Shown piece after piece: positions 17,283-24,845 of a stretch of DNA of 34,340 nucleotides. The stretch covers positions 1 to 34,340 of the forward strand of contig JAATFF010000041.1 in NCBI GenBank assembly GCA_015655335.1, read 5' to 3'. The stretch is from Lysobacterales bacterium (lineage in GTDB: Bacteria; Pseudomonadota; Gammaproteobacteria; Xanthomonadales; Rhodanobacteraceae). Both the position numbers and the translations under genes were made by a program. Every line of letters begins with the position of its first letter. Within the stretch, counting starts at the first letter, position 1. The notes below the pieces were generated by a model. It did not search any database, had not been told where the DNA came from, and worked only from the letters and a program-made list of their open reading frames with translations.

Positions 17283-17327
17283 TGTCCGCGCCGTCTGTCC
17301 ATCTGTCCGCCGCAGTGTCCGCGGACA
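17283..17327. promoter_or_regulatory. TGTCC repeat cluster with a 12-base palindrome, candidate activator site
   Basis: TGTCCGC occurs at 17283 and 17304, TGTCC at 17296, and the perfect palindrome TGTCCGCGGACA at 17316-17327. The cluster ends 66 bases before the -24 element of the sigma-54 promoter, the usual place for enhancer sites of sigma-54 activators. The regulator is not in the window. A related sequence recurs at 17431-17442. Confidence 0.7.
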
Positions 17328-17349
17328 GCGGTGTAGCGATGACAGGAAG

Positions 17350-17380
17350 ATATATATATTTGATAAATAAAGATTAATTT
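17350..17380. promoter_or_regulatory. AT-rich tract between enhancer and promoter, possible IHF site
   Basis: A run of almost only A and T (ATATATATATTTGATAAATA and following bases) stands out in a GC-rich region. On the minus strand 17353-17365 fits the IHF consensus WATCAANNNNTTR with one mismatch. IHF bending between enhancer and promoter is common at sigma-54 promoters. The assignment is inferred from position and composition. Confidence 0.4.
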
Positions 17381-17393
17381 GCGTTTCGCGAGC

Positions 17394-17409
17394 TGGCACG
17401 CGGATTGCT
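17394..17409 (+). promoter_or_regulatory. Sigma-54 (RpoN) -24/-12 promoter of the adaptor-ATPase-permease operon
   Basis: TGGCACGCGGATTGCT matches the consensus TGGCACG-N4-TTGCW at every fixed position, with the required 10 bases between the GG and GC dinucleotides. It points toward the adaptor gene 44 bases downstream; transcription should begin near base 17420. Such promoters need an ATP-hydrolysing activator bound upstream. Confidence 0.88.
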
Positions 17410-17430
17410 GAGAACGGTGTGGGGCCGCAC

Positions 17431-17442
17431 TGTCCGCGGCCA
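17431..17442. promoter_or_regulatory. Second TGTCCGCGG site in the leader
   Basis: TGTCCGCGGCCA matches the upstream palindrome at 10 of 12 positions. It lies after the expected start of transcription, just before the adaptor ribosome-binding site. Binding here could dampen transcription, or the match may be coincidental. Confidence 0.4.
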
Positions 17443-17453
17443 AGGAACGCACC

Positions 17454-18725
17454 ATGATTCGCGACACCTCAGCCCAGGACCGTCTTATCCAGGTCAAGCC
17501 CAGCCGCAAGAAAAAAATCTTGTGGATCGGCGGCGCCGTGGCGGCCGTGATCGTCTTGGTTCTCATCATGCCGGGCATCGCCCGCCTGTTTTCCGCAGAT
17601 GCTTCGGTGAGTGCCTCGCGATTGGCATTCGCCGCCGTGCAACGCGGGCCGTTCATACGCGACATCGCCGCCGAAGGCCAAGTCGTTGCTGCGGTCAGTC
17701 CCACGCTCTATGCCACCTATGGCGGTGCTGTCACGCTGAAGGTGCACGCTGGCGATACGGTGAAGAAGGGCCAGGTACTGGCGCTGATCGATAGTCCTGA
17801 GCTGATCAACAAGCTGGCGCAGGAGCAATCCAACGCCGATGCGATGCAAGTGGACTATCTGCGCGCGCAAATCGAAGCGCGCAAGCAAACCTCGCAAATG
17901 GAGAAGGCGTACGACAACGCCAAGATCGACGATCAAACCGCCAGGCGCGACCTCGATCGTTATCAGACAGCCTACAAGCAGGGCGGCGTTTCGGAGATGG
18001 ATGTGGATCGCTCCAAAGACACGCTGGAGAAATCGGACATCGCGCTTCAGCATGCGACGGCCGATCGCAACCTCAACAACAACGGTTCGCAGTTCGATAT
18101 CCAGGCCAAGAAGCTGGCGCACGACCGGCAGGTTCTGCTGGTGCAGGATCTGCAGCGCCAAGTCGACAACTTGAATGTTCGCTCGCCCGTCGACGGCCAA
18201 GTCGGCCAGCTGTTCATCGCCGAACGCGCCACCGTGGCGAAAGACGCGCAATTGCTCAGCGTCATCGATCTGTCCGCGCTCGAAGTCGAAGTGAAAGTGC
18301 CGGAAAGTTTCGCGCGCGACCTTGCCATCGGCATGGGCGGCGATATCAGCGGCAACGACAACAACTGGAAGGGCATCGTCAGCGCGATCTCGCCGGAAGT
18401 GGTCAATGGCGAAGTGGCCGCCCGCGTGCGCTTCGACGGCGCGACGCCTAAGCAGTTGCGCCAGAACCAGCGTCTGTCGGTGCGCATCCTGCTCGACCAC
18501 CGCGAGAACGTGCTGACCGTGCAGCGCGGCTCCTTCGTGGATGAATCCGGTGGCAGCTATGCCTATGTGGTGCGCGATGGTATCGCCGCCAAGACGCCGA
18601 TCCGCGTGGGCGAAAGCAGTATCGACAAGGTCGAGATTCTCGATGGCCTGAAGGAAGGCGACAACATCGTGATCTCCGGTACCGACAACTTCAAAGGCGC
18701 GGCACGCGTTGTGATCAGCCGCTAA
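17454..18725 (+). CDS. Periplasmic adaptor (membrane fusion) protein, MacA/HlyD-like
   Basis: A 423-residue inner-membrane-anchored adaptor that would link an ABC transporter to an outer-membrane channel or stabilise its periplasmic part. Basic residues 17-21 precede one membrane segment (about 22-45). The lipoyl-like half is at about 75-110 (TYGGAVTLKVHAGDTVKKGQVLALID), a long coiled coil covers about 115-220, and the second half follows (LNVRSPVDGQVGQLFIAERATV), then beta-barrel and membrane-proximal domains. ATG 17454 has AAGGA 7 bases upstream. It is the first gene of the sigma-54-driven operon, 135 bases ahead of the ATPase. No TolC-like gene is in the window. Confidence 0.92.
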   Translation: MIRDTSAQDRLIQVKPSRKKKILWIGGAVAAVIVLVLIMPGIARLFSADASVSASRLAFAAVQRGPFIRDIAAEGQVVAAVSPTLYATYGGAVTLKVHAGDTVKKGQVLALIDSPELINKLAQEQSNADAMQVDYLRAQIEARKQTSQMEKAYDNAKIDDQTARRDLDRYQTAYKQGGVSEMDVDRSKDTLEKSDIALQHATADRNLNNNGSQFDIQAKKLAHDRQVLLVQDLQRQVDNLNVRSPVDGQVGQLFIAERATVAKDAQLLSVIDLSALEVEVKVPESFARDLAIGMGGDISGNDNNWKGIVSAISPEVVNGEVAARVRFDGATPKQLRQNQRLSVRILLDHRENVLTVQRGSFVDESGGSYAYVVRDGIAAKTPIRVGESSIDKVEILDGLKEGDNIVISGTDNFKGAARVVISR

Positions 18726-18733
18726 CGATTACT

Positions 18734-18763
18734 CCCTCTGTGCACGTCTGTGTGCACGGAGGG
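18734..18763 (+). other. Intercistronic hairpin after the adaptor gene
   Basis: CCCTCTGTGCAC pairs with GTGCACGGAGGG (12 pairs, one G-U) around a 6-base loop, 9 bases past the adaptor stop. No T tract follows, so it is more likely an mRNA-protecting or processing structure than a strong terminator. Confidence 0.5.
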
Positions 18764-18808
18764 CTGGGGTGGGGTGAGCTAGCCGGCGAGCCCTTACCTC
18801 TCTCCCGG

Positions 18809-18830
18809 CCTTCCCTGCATCCAGGGAAGG
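18809..18830 (+). other. Second intercistronic hairpin before the ATPase gene
   Basis: CCTTCCCTG-CATC-CAGGGAAGG is a perfect 9-bp stem with a 4-base loop, 30 bases upstream of the ATPase start. With the hairpin at 18734 it may separate adaptor and ATPase messages. Confidence 0.5.
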
Positions 18831-18860
18831 GGTCAAGACAAACCAACGAAGGACATAACC

Positions 18861-19583
18861 ATGCTGAAGATGACTCACCTGTCCAAGGTCTACCGCACCG
18901 AAGTCGTGGAGACCTACGCGCTTCGCGATTTCAATATCGATGTAAAGGAAGGCGAGTTCGTGGCCGTGACCGGTCCGTCCGGTTCGGGCAAAACCACCTT
19001 CCTCACCATCGCCGGTTTGCTGGAAACCTTCACTGGTGGCGAATACCACCTTGACGGTATCGAAGTCAGCCAGCTCAACGACAATGCGCGCTCGAAGATC
19101 CGCAACGAAAAGATCGGTTTCATCTTTCAGGCCTTCAACTTGATTCCCGATCTCAACGTCTTCGACAACGTGGAAGTGCCGCTGCGCTATCGCGGCATGA
19201 AGGCGCCGGAGCGTAAAGAGCGCATCATGGGTGCGCTGGATCGCGTCGGTCTTGCCTCGCGCGCCAAGCACTATCCGGCTGAATTGTCCGGTGGTCAGCA
19301 ACAGCGTGTTGCCATCGCTCGCGCACTGGCCGGTAGTCCACGCCTGCTGCTGGCCGATGAGCCGACCGGTAACTTGGATACGCAAATGGCTCGCGGCGTG
19401 CTGGAACTCCTCGAGGAGATCCATCGCGAGGGCGCCACCATCGTCATGGTGACGCACGATCCGGAATTGGCAGCGCGTGCGCAGCGCAACGTGCACATCA
19501 TCGACGGTCAGGTCGTCGATCTTGCCGAAGATCCGCGCTTCCACACCGCGTACACCGCTGCCGCCGGCCAAATCCGCAGCTGA
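18861..19583 (+). CDS. ABC transporter ATP-binding protein, LolD/MacB type
   Basis: A 240-residue cytoplasmic ATPase with every functional motif: Walker A GPSGSGKTT (about 38-46), Q-loop FIFQAF, signature LSGGQQQRVAIARAL, Walker B LLLADEPTGNLD and H-loop VTHDPE. The GNLD after Walker B and the overall length are typical of the LolD/MacB/FtsE class, which powers periplasmic mechanotransmission rather than transport through a membrane pore. GAAGGA lies 7 bases before ATG 18861. It is the only ATPase seen between here and the window end, although at least twelve permease genes follow, so it is inferred to energise all of them. Confidence 0.95.
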   Translation: MLKMTHLSKVYRTEVVETYALRDFNIDVKEGEFVAVTGPSGSGKTTFLTIAGLLETFTGGEYHLDGIEVSQLNDNARSKIRNEKIGFIFQAFNLIPDLNVFDNVEVPLRYRGMKAPERKERIMGALDRVGLASRAKHYPAELSGGQQQRVAIARALAGSPRLLLADEPTGNLDTQMARGVLELLEEIHREGATIVMVTHDPELAARAQRNVHIIDGQVVDLAEDPRFHTAYTAAAGQIRS

Positions 19584-19593
19584 TGTTCGAGCA

Positions 19594-19616
19594 CCCTCTC
19601 CCAGCTGGGGAGAGGG
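19594..19616 (+). other. Hairpin between ATPase and first permease gene
   Basis: CCCTCTCCC pairs with GGGAGAGGG (9 perfect GC-rich pairs) around AGCTG, 11 bases after the ATPase stop. No T tract follows. It could stabilise the 5' part of the operon message and lower permease output relative to ATPase. Confidence 0.5.
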
Positions 19617-19675
19617 CAGGAGGCGAGATTCACTCTTGCCATTGCATTCACCCGATATGGACAGGCCGCGATCCG

Positions 19676-20986
19676 ATGTTTGCCTATTACCTCCAACTTG
19701 GCCTGCGCAGCCTCCGGCGCAACCCCATGCTCACCACGCTGATGGTGATGGCCATCGGATTTGGCGTGGCGGCATCGATGATTACCTATTCGGTGTTTCG
19801 CGCGGTGTCGGACGATCCGATTCCGAACAAATCGTCGCAACTGTTCGTGCCGCAGGTGGATGGCTGGGGGCCGCAACAGAACGACAATGGCGAGATTCCG
19901 GGAGCGCTTAACTACGTCGATGCCATGGCCCTGATGCGTGCGCATAAGGCATCGCGTCAAACTTTGATTTATCCGGTGATGTTGTCCGCGCTGGGGCGAG
20001 ATGCCGACAGCGTGCCCACATCTGCCTCCGGTTACGCGGTGACGGGCGATTTCTTCCCGATGTTCGAGGTGCCATTCCTGTATGGCTCCGGCTGGAATGC
20101 CGATGAAGACGATCATCGTGCTGCCGACGTCGTTCTCACGCAGGAATTCAACCAACGCATGTTTGGCGGCGCCAATAGCGTGGGCAAGGAAATCCAATTT
20201 GGCGGCAACACATATCGCATTGTCGGGATCACCAAGCATTGGAATCCTGCGCCCCGTTTCTATGCCGTGTGGGGCGAGGATGGCTTTTCCGAAGCGCCGG
20301 ACTTCTACGTGTTGCTCAATCGCATGCTCGATCTGCATATCGATTCGTCCGGACGCAACAGTTGTCGCGGCAATCTGACCTTCACTGGCTGGGACCAGTG
20401 GCTGCAAAGCAACTGCATCTGGCTGATGCCATGGGTGGAGCTCGATACGTCCAGTGAAGTGGCGCAATACCGGCAGTTCCTGACCAGCTATGCGACCGAT
20501 CAGCAGCACGCGGGGCGTTTCGGTTGGCCAGCCAATGTCCGTCTGCTCGATGTGATGGCATTCCTCACGCAGCAGAACGTCGTTCCTCCGGAGAGTCGCA
20601 TCTCGCTGATCGTGGCGTTGTGCTTCTTCGTGATTTGCCTGGTCAACACAATCGGCTTGCTGCTGGCCAAGTTCATGCGTCGTGCGGGCGAGATCGGCGT
20701 GCGCCGCGCGCTTGGCGCGACACGGCGGGAAATTTATACGCAGTACCTGCTCGAAGCCGCTTCGGTAGGTATTGCCGGCGGCCTGCTTGGTTTGCTGCTG
20801 ACAGCCGTGGGCATGAGCGCGGTAACGCTTCTGTTCGATGCGGAGATTGCGCAGCTGGCGCATATGGATTTGTCGCTGATTGCGTTGACGCTGCTGCTGG
20901 CCATCCTTGCCACAGTGGCCGCCGCGTTCTACCCGGCATGGCGCGCTGCGCAGGTACAGCCTGCCTGGCAATTGAAGTCCAATTGA
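19676..20986 (+). CDS. FtsX/MacB-type permease A1
   Basis: A 436-residue permease with four membrane segments: one near residues 18-40, then a large periplasmic MacB-like domain (about 42-305), then segments near 311-331, 357-382 and 399-420. The ATPase-contacting coupling helix EIGVRRALGATRREIY is at about 338-353. Periplasmic Cys230 and Cys247 form the C-x16-C-x-W motif shared by all A-type copies. It ends with the A-type tail QPAWQLKSN. ATG 19676 gives the conserved start MFAYYLQLGLRSLRRNP; no strong ribosome-binding site is visible. It is inferred to pair with the next gene as a heterodimer, in the manner of LolC with LolE. Confidence 0.92.
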   Translation: MFAYYLQLGLRSLRRNPMLTTLMVMAIGFGVAASMITYSVFRAVSDDPIPNKSSQLFVPQVDGWGPQQNDNGEIPGALNYVDAMALMRAHKASRQTLIYPVMLSALGRDADSVPTSASGYAVTGDFFPMFEVPFLYGSGWNADEDDHRAADVVLTQEFNQRMFGGANSVGKEIQFGGNTYRIVGITKHWNPAPRFYAVWGEDGFSEAPDFYVLLNRMLDLHIDSSGRNSCRGNLTFTGWDQWLQSNCIWLMPWVELDTSSEVAQYRQFLTSYATDQQHAGRFGWPANVRLLDVMAFLTQQNVVPPESRISLIVALCFFVICLVNTIGLLLAKFMRRAGEIGVRRALGATRREIYTQYLLEAASVGIAGGLLGLLLTAVGMSAVTLLFDAEIAQLAHMDLSLIALTLLLAILATVAAAFYPAWRAAQVQPAWQLKSN

Positions 20987-21001
20987 GGCGATGGAGTCGT
21001 C

Positions 21002-22237
21002 ATGATGCAGATTAAGCCGATTCTTTCCGCGCTACGCCGGCATAAGGCCGGTACCGTGCTGATTGCTTTGCAGATCGCGCTGACTTTGGCGATCGTATGC
21101 AATGCGCTGTACATCATCCATGAACGCCTGGCGCATATTGCCGAGCCGACCGGCGTGGACGAACCCAACCTGTTCGCTATGGCCAACCTGTGGGGCGAGC
21201 AGTACACCAAGCAACAAGCAGCGGCGAAGATCGAGCAAGACCTGATCACCCTGCGACAGTTGCCGAGCGTGGCCGACGCTACGCCGACCAATGGTTACCC
21301 CTTGCGTGGCGGTGGCTGGGATAACTTCATCACCATGAAGCCCGATCAGGTCGACAAGACCACCGATGCGGCGGTCTATGCGGGTGATGAACATTTCCTG
21401 CGTACGTTTGGCCTGAAGTTGATTGCCGGTCGCGATTTCAACGCCGATGAAGTGCGTGATATGGGCTTGCGTGAAGCCGTCACTCCACCGGTGACCATCG
21501 TCAGCAAAACCCTTGCCGACAGGCTGTATCCAAAGGGCGACGCGCTAGGCAAGTCGTTTTATTCGATGAGCAGCACGCCGATTACCATCATCGGCATTGT
21601 CGACACGCTGCATCGCCAGGATGTATCGACGTGGAGCGCTCCGTATAAGGGTCAATCGCTGATCTGGCCGCTCCGGCTGGCACAACCGATGGGCGTGTTT
21701 TATGTGGTGCGCGCCAAACCCGGGCAGCTTGCCGATGCCATGCGCGAAGCGCCCAAAGCCTTGTACGCGGAAAACCGCATGCGGATGTTTCCTGCGAAAG
21801 ACGGTCTGGTCGACTACCGACAGATTCGCCAGGAGGCTTTCGAGCGCGATCGCGGCATGGCCATTCTGATGGGCGTCATCTGCGTGGTGCTGCTGGCGAT
21901 CACCGCAGCGGGCATCATCGGGCTCACCAGCTTCTGGGTCGGGCAGCGGCGGCGGCAGATTGGTGTGCGCCGCGCACTGGGTGCGACGCATCGCGACATC
22001 CTGCATTACTTCCTTACTGAGAATCTGTTGATCAGCGTGGGCGGTGTCGCCATCGGCACCGTGCTGGCATTCGCGCTCAACCTGTGGCTGAAGCAGAACT
22101 TCGCGTTGGAATCGCTGCCGCTTATCTATGTATTGAGCGGTATGGTGATTCTGATTTTGCTGGGCCAGGGCGCGGTGTTTGCCCCGGCGCTTCGCGCCTC
22201 GCGCGTGCCACCCATCGAAGCGACGCGTCCGGCATGA
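21002..22237 (+). CDS. FtsX/MacB-type permease B1
   Basis: A 411-residue partner of A1, starting 15 bases after it. The first membrane segment (about 18-40, with IALTLAIVCNALYIIHERL) precedes a periplasmic domain to about residue 285. Three further segments follow, beginning ILMGVICVVLLAITAAGIIGLTSFWVG, with the coupling helix RRRQIGVRRALGATHRDILHYF. The B-type tail is APALRASRVPPIEATRPA. It has no counterpart to the A-type cysteine pair. Two adjacent ATGs (21002, 21005) are possible; GGAG at 20993 fits either. The stop overlaps the start of A2. Confidence 0.92.
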   Translation: MMQIKPILSALRRHKAGTVLIALQIALTLAIVCNALYIIHERLAHIAEPTGVDEPNLFAMANLWGEQYTKQQAAAKIEQDLITLRQLPSVADATPTNGYPLRGGGWDNFITMKPDQVDKTTDAAVYAGDEHFLRTFGLKLIAGRDFNADEVRDMGLREAVTPPVTIVSKTLADRLYPKGDALGKSFYSMSSTPITIIGIVDTLHRQDVSTWSAPYKGQSLIWPLRLAQPMGVFYVVRAKPGQLADAMREAPKALYAENRMRMFPAKDGLVDYRQIRQEAFERDRGMAILMGVICVVLLAITAAGIIGLTSFWVGQRRRQIGVRRALGATHRDILHYFLTENLLISVGGVAIGTVLAFALNLWLKQNFALESLPLIYVLSGMVILILLGQGAVFAPALRASRVPPIEATRPA

Positions 22238-23559
22238 GCATGCTCGCCTATTACTTTGGGCTTGGATGGCGCAGCTTGCGCCGCAACCCCGTGCTCACCG
22301 CATTGATGGTGATGGCGATCGCGTTTGGCGTGGCTGCTTCGATGATTACGTGGTCGGTATTTCGTGTGGTCTCGGGCAATCCCATCCCTTGGAAATCCAG
22401 TCAGCTGTACAACGTGCAAATCGACAATCGTGGTCCGCAATACGACAACGCGGGTCACGAGCCTCCCGAGGCATTGAATTACACGGATGCCATGGCGTTA
22501 CTCCAGGCGCACAAGGCGCCGCACCAAACCTTGTTGTACGACGTCGCTCTTTCGGTCATGCCGGAAGGTGCGCACGACTTGCCGATCAATGCGTTGGGTT
22601 ACGCGACCAATGCCGATTTCTTCACGATGTTCGACGTGCCGTTTGAATACGGTGCCCCTTGGGCGACATCGGATGACGATGCACACGCAGCTGTCGCCAT
22701 TATCAGCGACGATCTCAATCAAAAGCTTTTCGGCGGTGCGAATAGCGTGGGTCGCAACGTAACGCTTGATATGCGTACTTATCGCATCGTAGGCGTAACG
22801 GCCCACTGGGATCCGAAGCCGCGCTACTACGATGTATTCAACGGTATGACATTCGCCGATCGGCCTCCGCAACTCTATGTAGGGTTCAATCGCGCCATCG
22901 ATTTGCATATCGCTACGTCCGGGCGCAACAACTGCGGAGGCGCACCTTTCCACGCTGACAGCCCAGAGCAGTGGCTGCATCGGGAATGTGCATGGATTCC
23001 CTTTTGGGTCGAGCTGCCGAACGAAGCGATGAAGAAGAGCTACGAATCATTCATTACGGCCTATTCGGCTGAGCAGCAACGTGCCGGTCGTTTTCAGTGG
23101 GCGCCCAACGTTCGCTTGCGCAATGTGACCGAATGGCTGGATTTCGAAAAAGTGGTGCCGCCAGAGAGCCGCATCTCGCTATTCGTCTCTGTGGGCTTCT
23201 TCGTCATTTGCCTGGTCAATACCATCGGTTTGCTGCTCGCGAAATTCATGCGTCGTTCCGCAGAGATCGGCGTTCGCCGCGCGCTCGGCGCCACGCGTCG
23301 CGAAGTCTATGCCCAGTTCCTGATCGAGGCGGGCGCCGTCGGCCTGGTGGGTGGCGTGCTCGGTCTGGTCATTACGATCATCGGTATGCAAGGCGTTGGT
23401 TTGCTGTTCGATCAGGACATTGCGCAACTTGCGCATGTGGATCTGTCGCTGCTCCTGACGACGTTGACGGTGTCGATCCTGGCGACTGTCGTTGCCTCCT
23501 TCTATCCCACCTGGCGGGCCGCGCAAGTGCAGCCTGCGTGGCAACTGAAGTCCAACTGA
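22234..23559 (+). CDS. FtsX/MacB-type permease A2
   Basis: A 441-residue A-type permease overlapping B1 by four bases (ATGA), so the first two pairs are translationally joined. It begins MSMLAYYFGLGWRSLRRNP; ATG 22240 is an alternative. The periplasmic domain contains GANSVGRNV, the cysteine pair Cys234/Cys252 (C-x17-C-x-W), and QRAGRFQWAPN before the second membrane segment. The block VVPPESRISL, the coupling helix and the tail QPAWQLKSN are nearly identical to A1, whereas the periplasmic part differs much more, which suggests a common ATPase partner but different periplasmic contacts. Confidence 0.92.
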   Translation: MSMLAYYFGLGWRSLRRNPVLTALMVMAIAFGVAASMITWSVFRVVSGNPIPWKSSQLYNVQIDNRGPQYDNAGHEPPEALNYTDAMALLQAHKAPHQTLLYDVALSVMPEGAHDLPINALGYATNADFFTMFDVPFEYGAPWATSDDDAHAAVAIISDDLNQKLFGGANSVGRNVTLDMRTYRIVGVTAHWDPKPRYYDVFNGMTFADRPPQLYVGFNRAIDLHIATSGRNNCGGAPFHADSPEQWLHRECAWIPFWVELPNEAMKKSYESFITAYSAEQQRAGRFQWAPNVRLRNVTEWLDFEKVVPPESRISLFVSVGFFVICLVNTIGLLLAKFMRRSAEIGVRRALGATRREVYAQFLIEAGAVGLVGGVLGLVITIIGMQGVGLLFDQDIAQLAHVDLSLLLTTLTVSILATVVASFYPTWRAAQVQPAWQLKSN

Positions 23560-23571
23560 GGCGCAGCGACG

Positions 23572-24804
23572 ATGCAGATCAAGCCCATACTCGCCGCGAT
23601 GCGCCATCACAAGGCAGGTGCATTGCTCGTTGGATTCCAGATCGCTTTGACGCTGGCCATCATATGCAATGCGCTATTCATCATTCAGGCCCGTATTGCG
23701 CGCGTGGAGCGTCCATCCGGTGTAGACGAATCCCGCGTGTTCGTCATCGAGAACAATTGGGCCGACAAATCGTCTTATCAAACTATTGGCGCGCAGATAG
23801 GTGCCGATCTTATCGCGTTGCGTCAGCTTGGCAGCGTAGAGGACGCTTCATCGACCAATAGCTTTCCGTTGCATGGCGCTGGTTGGGATAACTACGTAAA
23901 GATGCGTCCCGATCAGATTCATATGACTACGGACAGTTCTGTCTATCTCTCGGACGACCATACGCTCAATGCGCTGGGTGTGACGTTGATTGCGGGCCGC
24001 AACTTCACGGCCAACGAGGTGCAGGCTGCGCAATTGGAGGAAGGGAAGTCGTGGCCGGTGATTATCATCAGCAAGGATCTGGCGAAGCTTCTTTTTCCCG
24101 GCGGTGATGCCGTAGGAAAGACGATCTACGTAACGAATACCAATACACCGTCGACGGTGATCGGCGTTACCGATACGTTGCAGTCGCACATGATGGATGG
24201 CGACTCCGGCAGTTTCGCTTACAACGCCATTCTTGTTCCGGTGCGTCAGTTGAGCAGCTACGTTTATTATGTCGTACGCGCGCGCCCTGGACAGTTGGCG
24301 GCGGCCATGCGCGATGCGCCAAAGGCGCTGTTTGCACAAAGCCGCATGCGCATCATCGATCCCAAGGATGGCGTTATGTCCTTTGCGCAAGTTCGCGCAA
24401 AGGCTTATGAGCGCGATTACGGAATGGCGATATTGATGGGCATCGTCAGCGCAGTGCTGTTGGCGATCACCGCTGCGGGCATCGTCGGACTGACCAGTTT
24501 CTGGGTAGGGCAGCGCCGCCGTCAGATTGGCATCCGTCGCGCGCTCGGCGCCACGCGCACGGACATTCTCAGCTACTTCCTGACCGAGAACATGATGATC
24601 GGTGTATGCGGGGTGGTCGTCGGCACGTTGCTGGCTATCGGCATCAATCTCTGGATGGTCACGCGTTTCGCGATGGCGCATCTGTCCATCACCTACGTGT
24701 TGACCGCCGCAATCATCCTGCTGCTACTCGGCCAGGGCGCTGTCCTTGCGCCGGCGTTGCGCGCGTCGCGCGTGCCACCGGTGGAGGCAACGCGTCCCGT
24801 ATGA
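23572..24804 (+). CDS. FtsX/MacB-type permease B2
   Basis: A 410-residue B-type permease 12 bases after A2, starting MQIKPILAAMRHHKAG. The periplasmic domain carries the B-type blocks FPLHGAGWDNYVKMRPDQ, TLIAGRNFTANEV and YYVVRARPGQLAAAMRDAPKAL. The C-terminal half has LTSFWVGQRRRQIGIRRALG and ends APALRASRVPPVEATRPV. It is closest in style to B1, with which it shares the GWDN-x-KPDQ-like segment absent from B3 and B4, suggesting that pairs 1 and 2 duplicated from each other more recently. Confidence 0.92.
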   Translation: MQIKPILAAMRHHKAGALLVGFQIALTLAIICNALFIIQARIARVERPSGVDESRVFVIENNWADKSSYQTIGAQIGADLIALRQLGSVEDASSTNSFPLHGAGWDNYVKMRPDQIHMTTDSSVYLSDDHTLNALGVTLIAGRNFTANEVQAAQLEEGKSWPVIIISKDLAKLLFPGGDAVGKTIYVTNTNTPSTVIGVTDTLQSHMMDGDSGSFAYNAILVPVRQLSSYVYYVVRARPGQLAAAMRDAPKALFAQSRMRIIDPKDGVMSFAQVRAKAYERDYGMAILMGIVSAVLLAITAAGIVGLTSFWVGQRRRQIGIRRALGATRTDILSYFLTENMMIGVCGVVVGTLLAIGINLWMVTRFAMAHLSITYVLTAAIILLLLGQGAVLAPALRASRVPPVEATRPV

Positions 24805-24845
24805 ACAAGCATCGATTCCAACGCAGAGAGGAGGGACGGGTTCTC

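Noticed and set aside
17283-17327. CRISPR-like spaced repeats (TGTCCGC copies)
   Set aside because: The units are only 5-7 bases with irregular 8-13-base spacing; they fit regulator half-sites.
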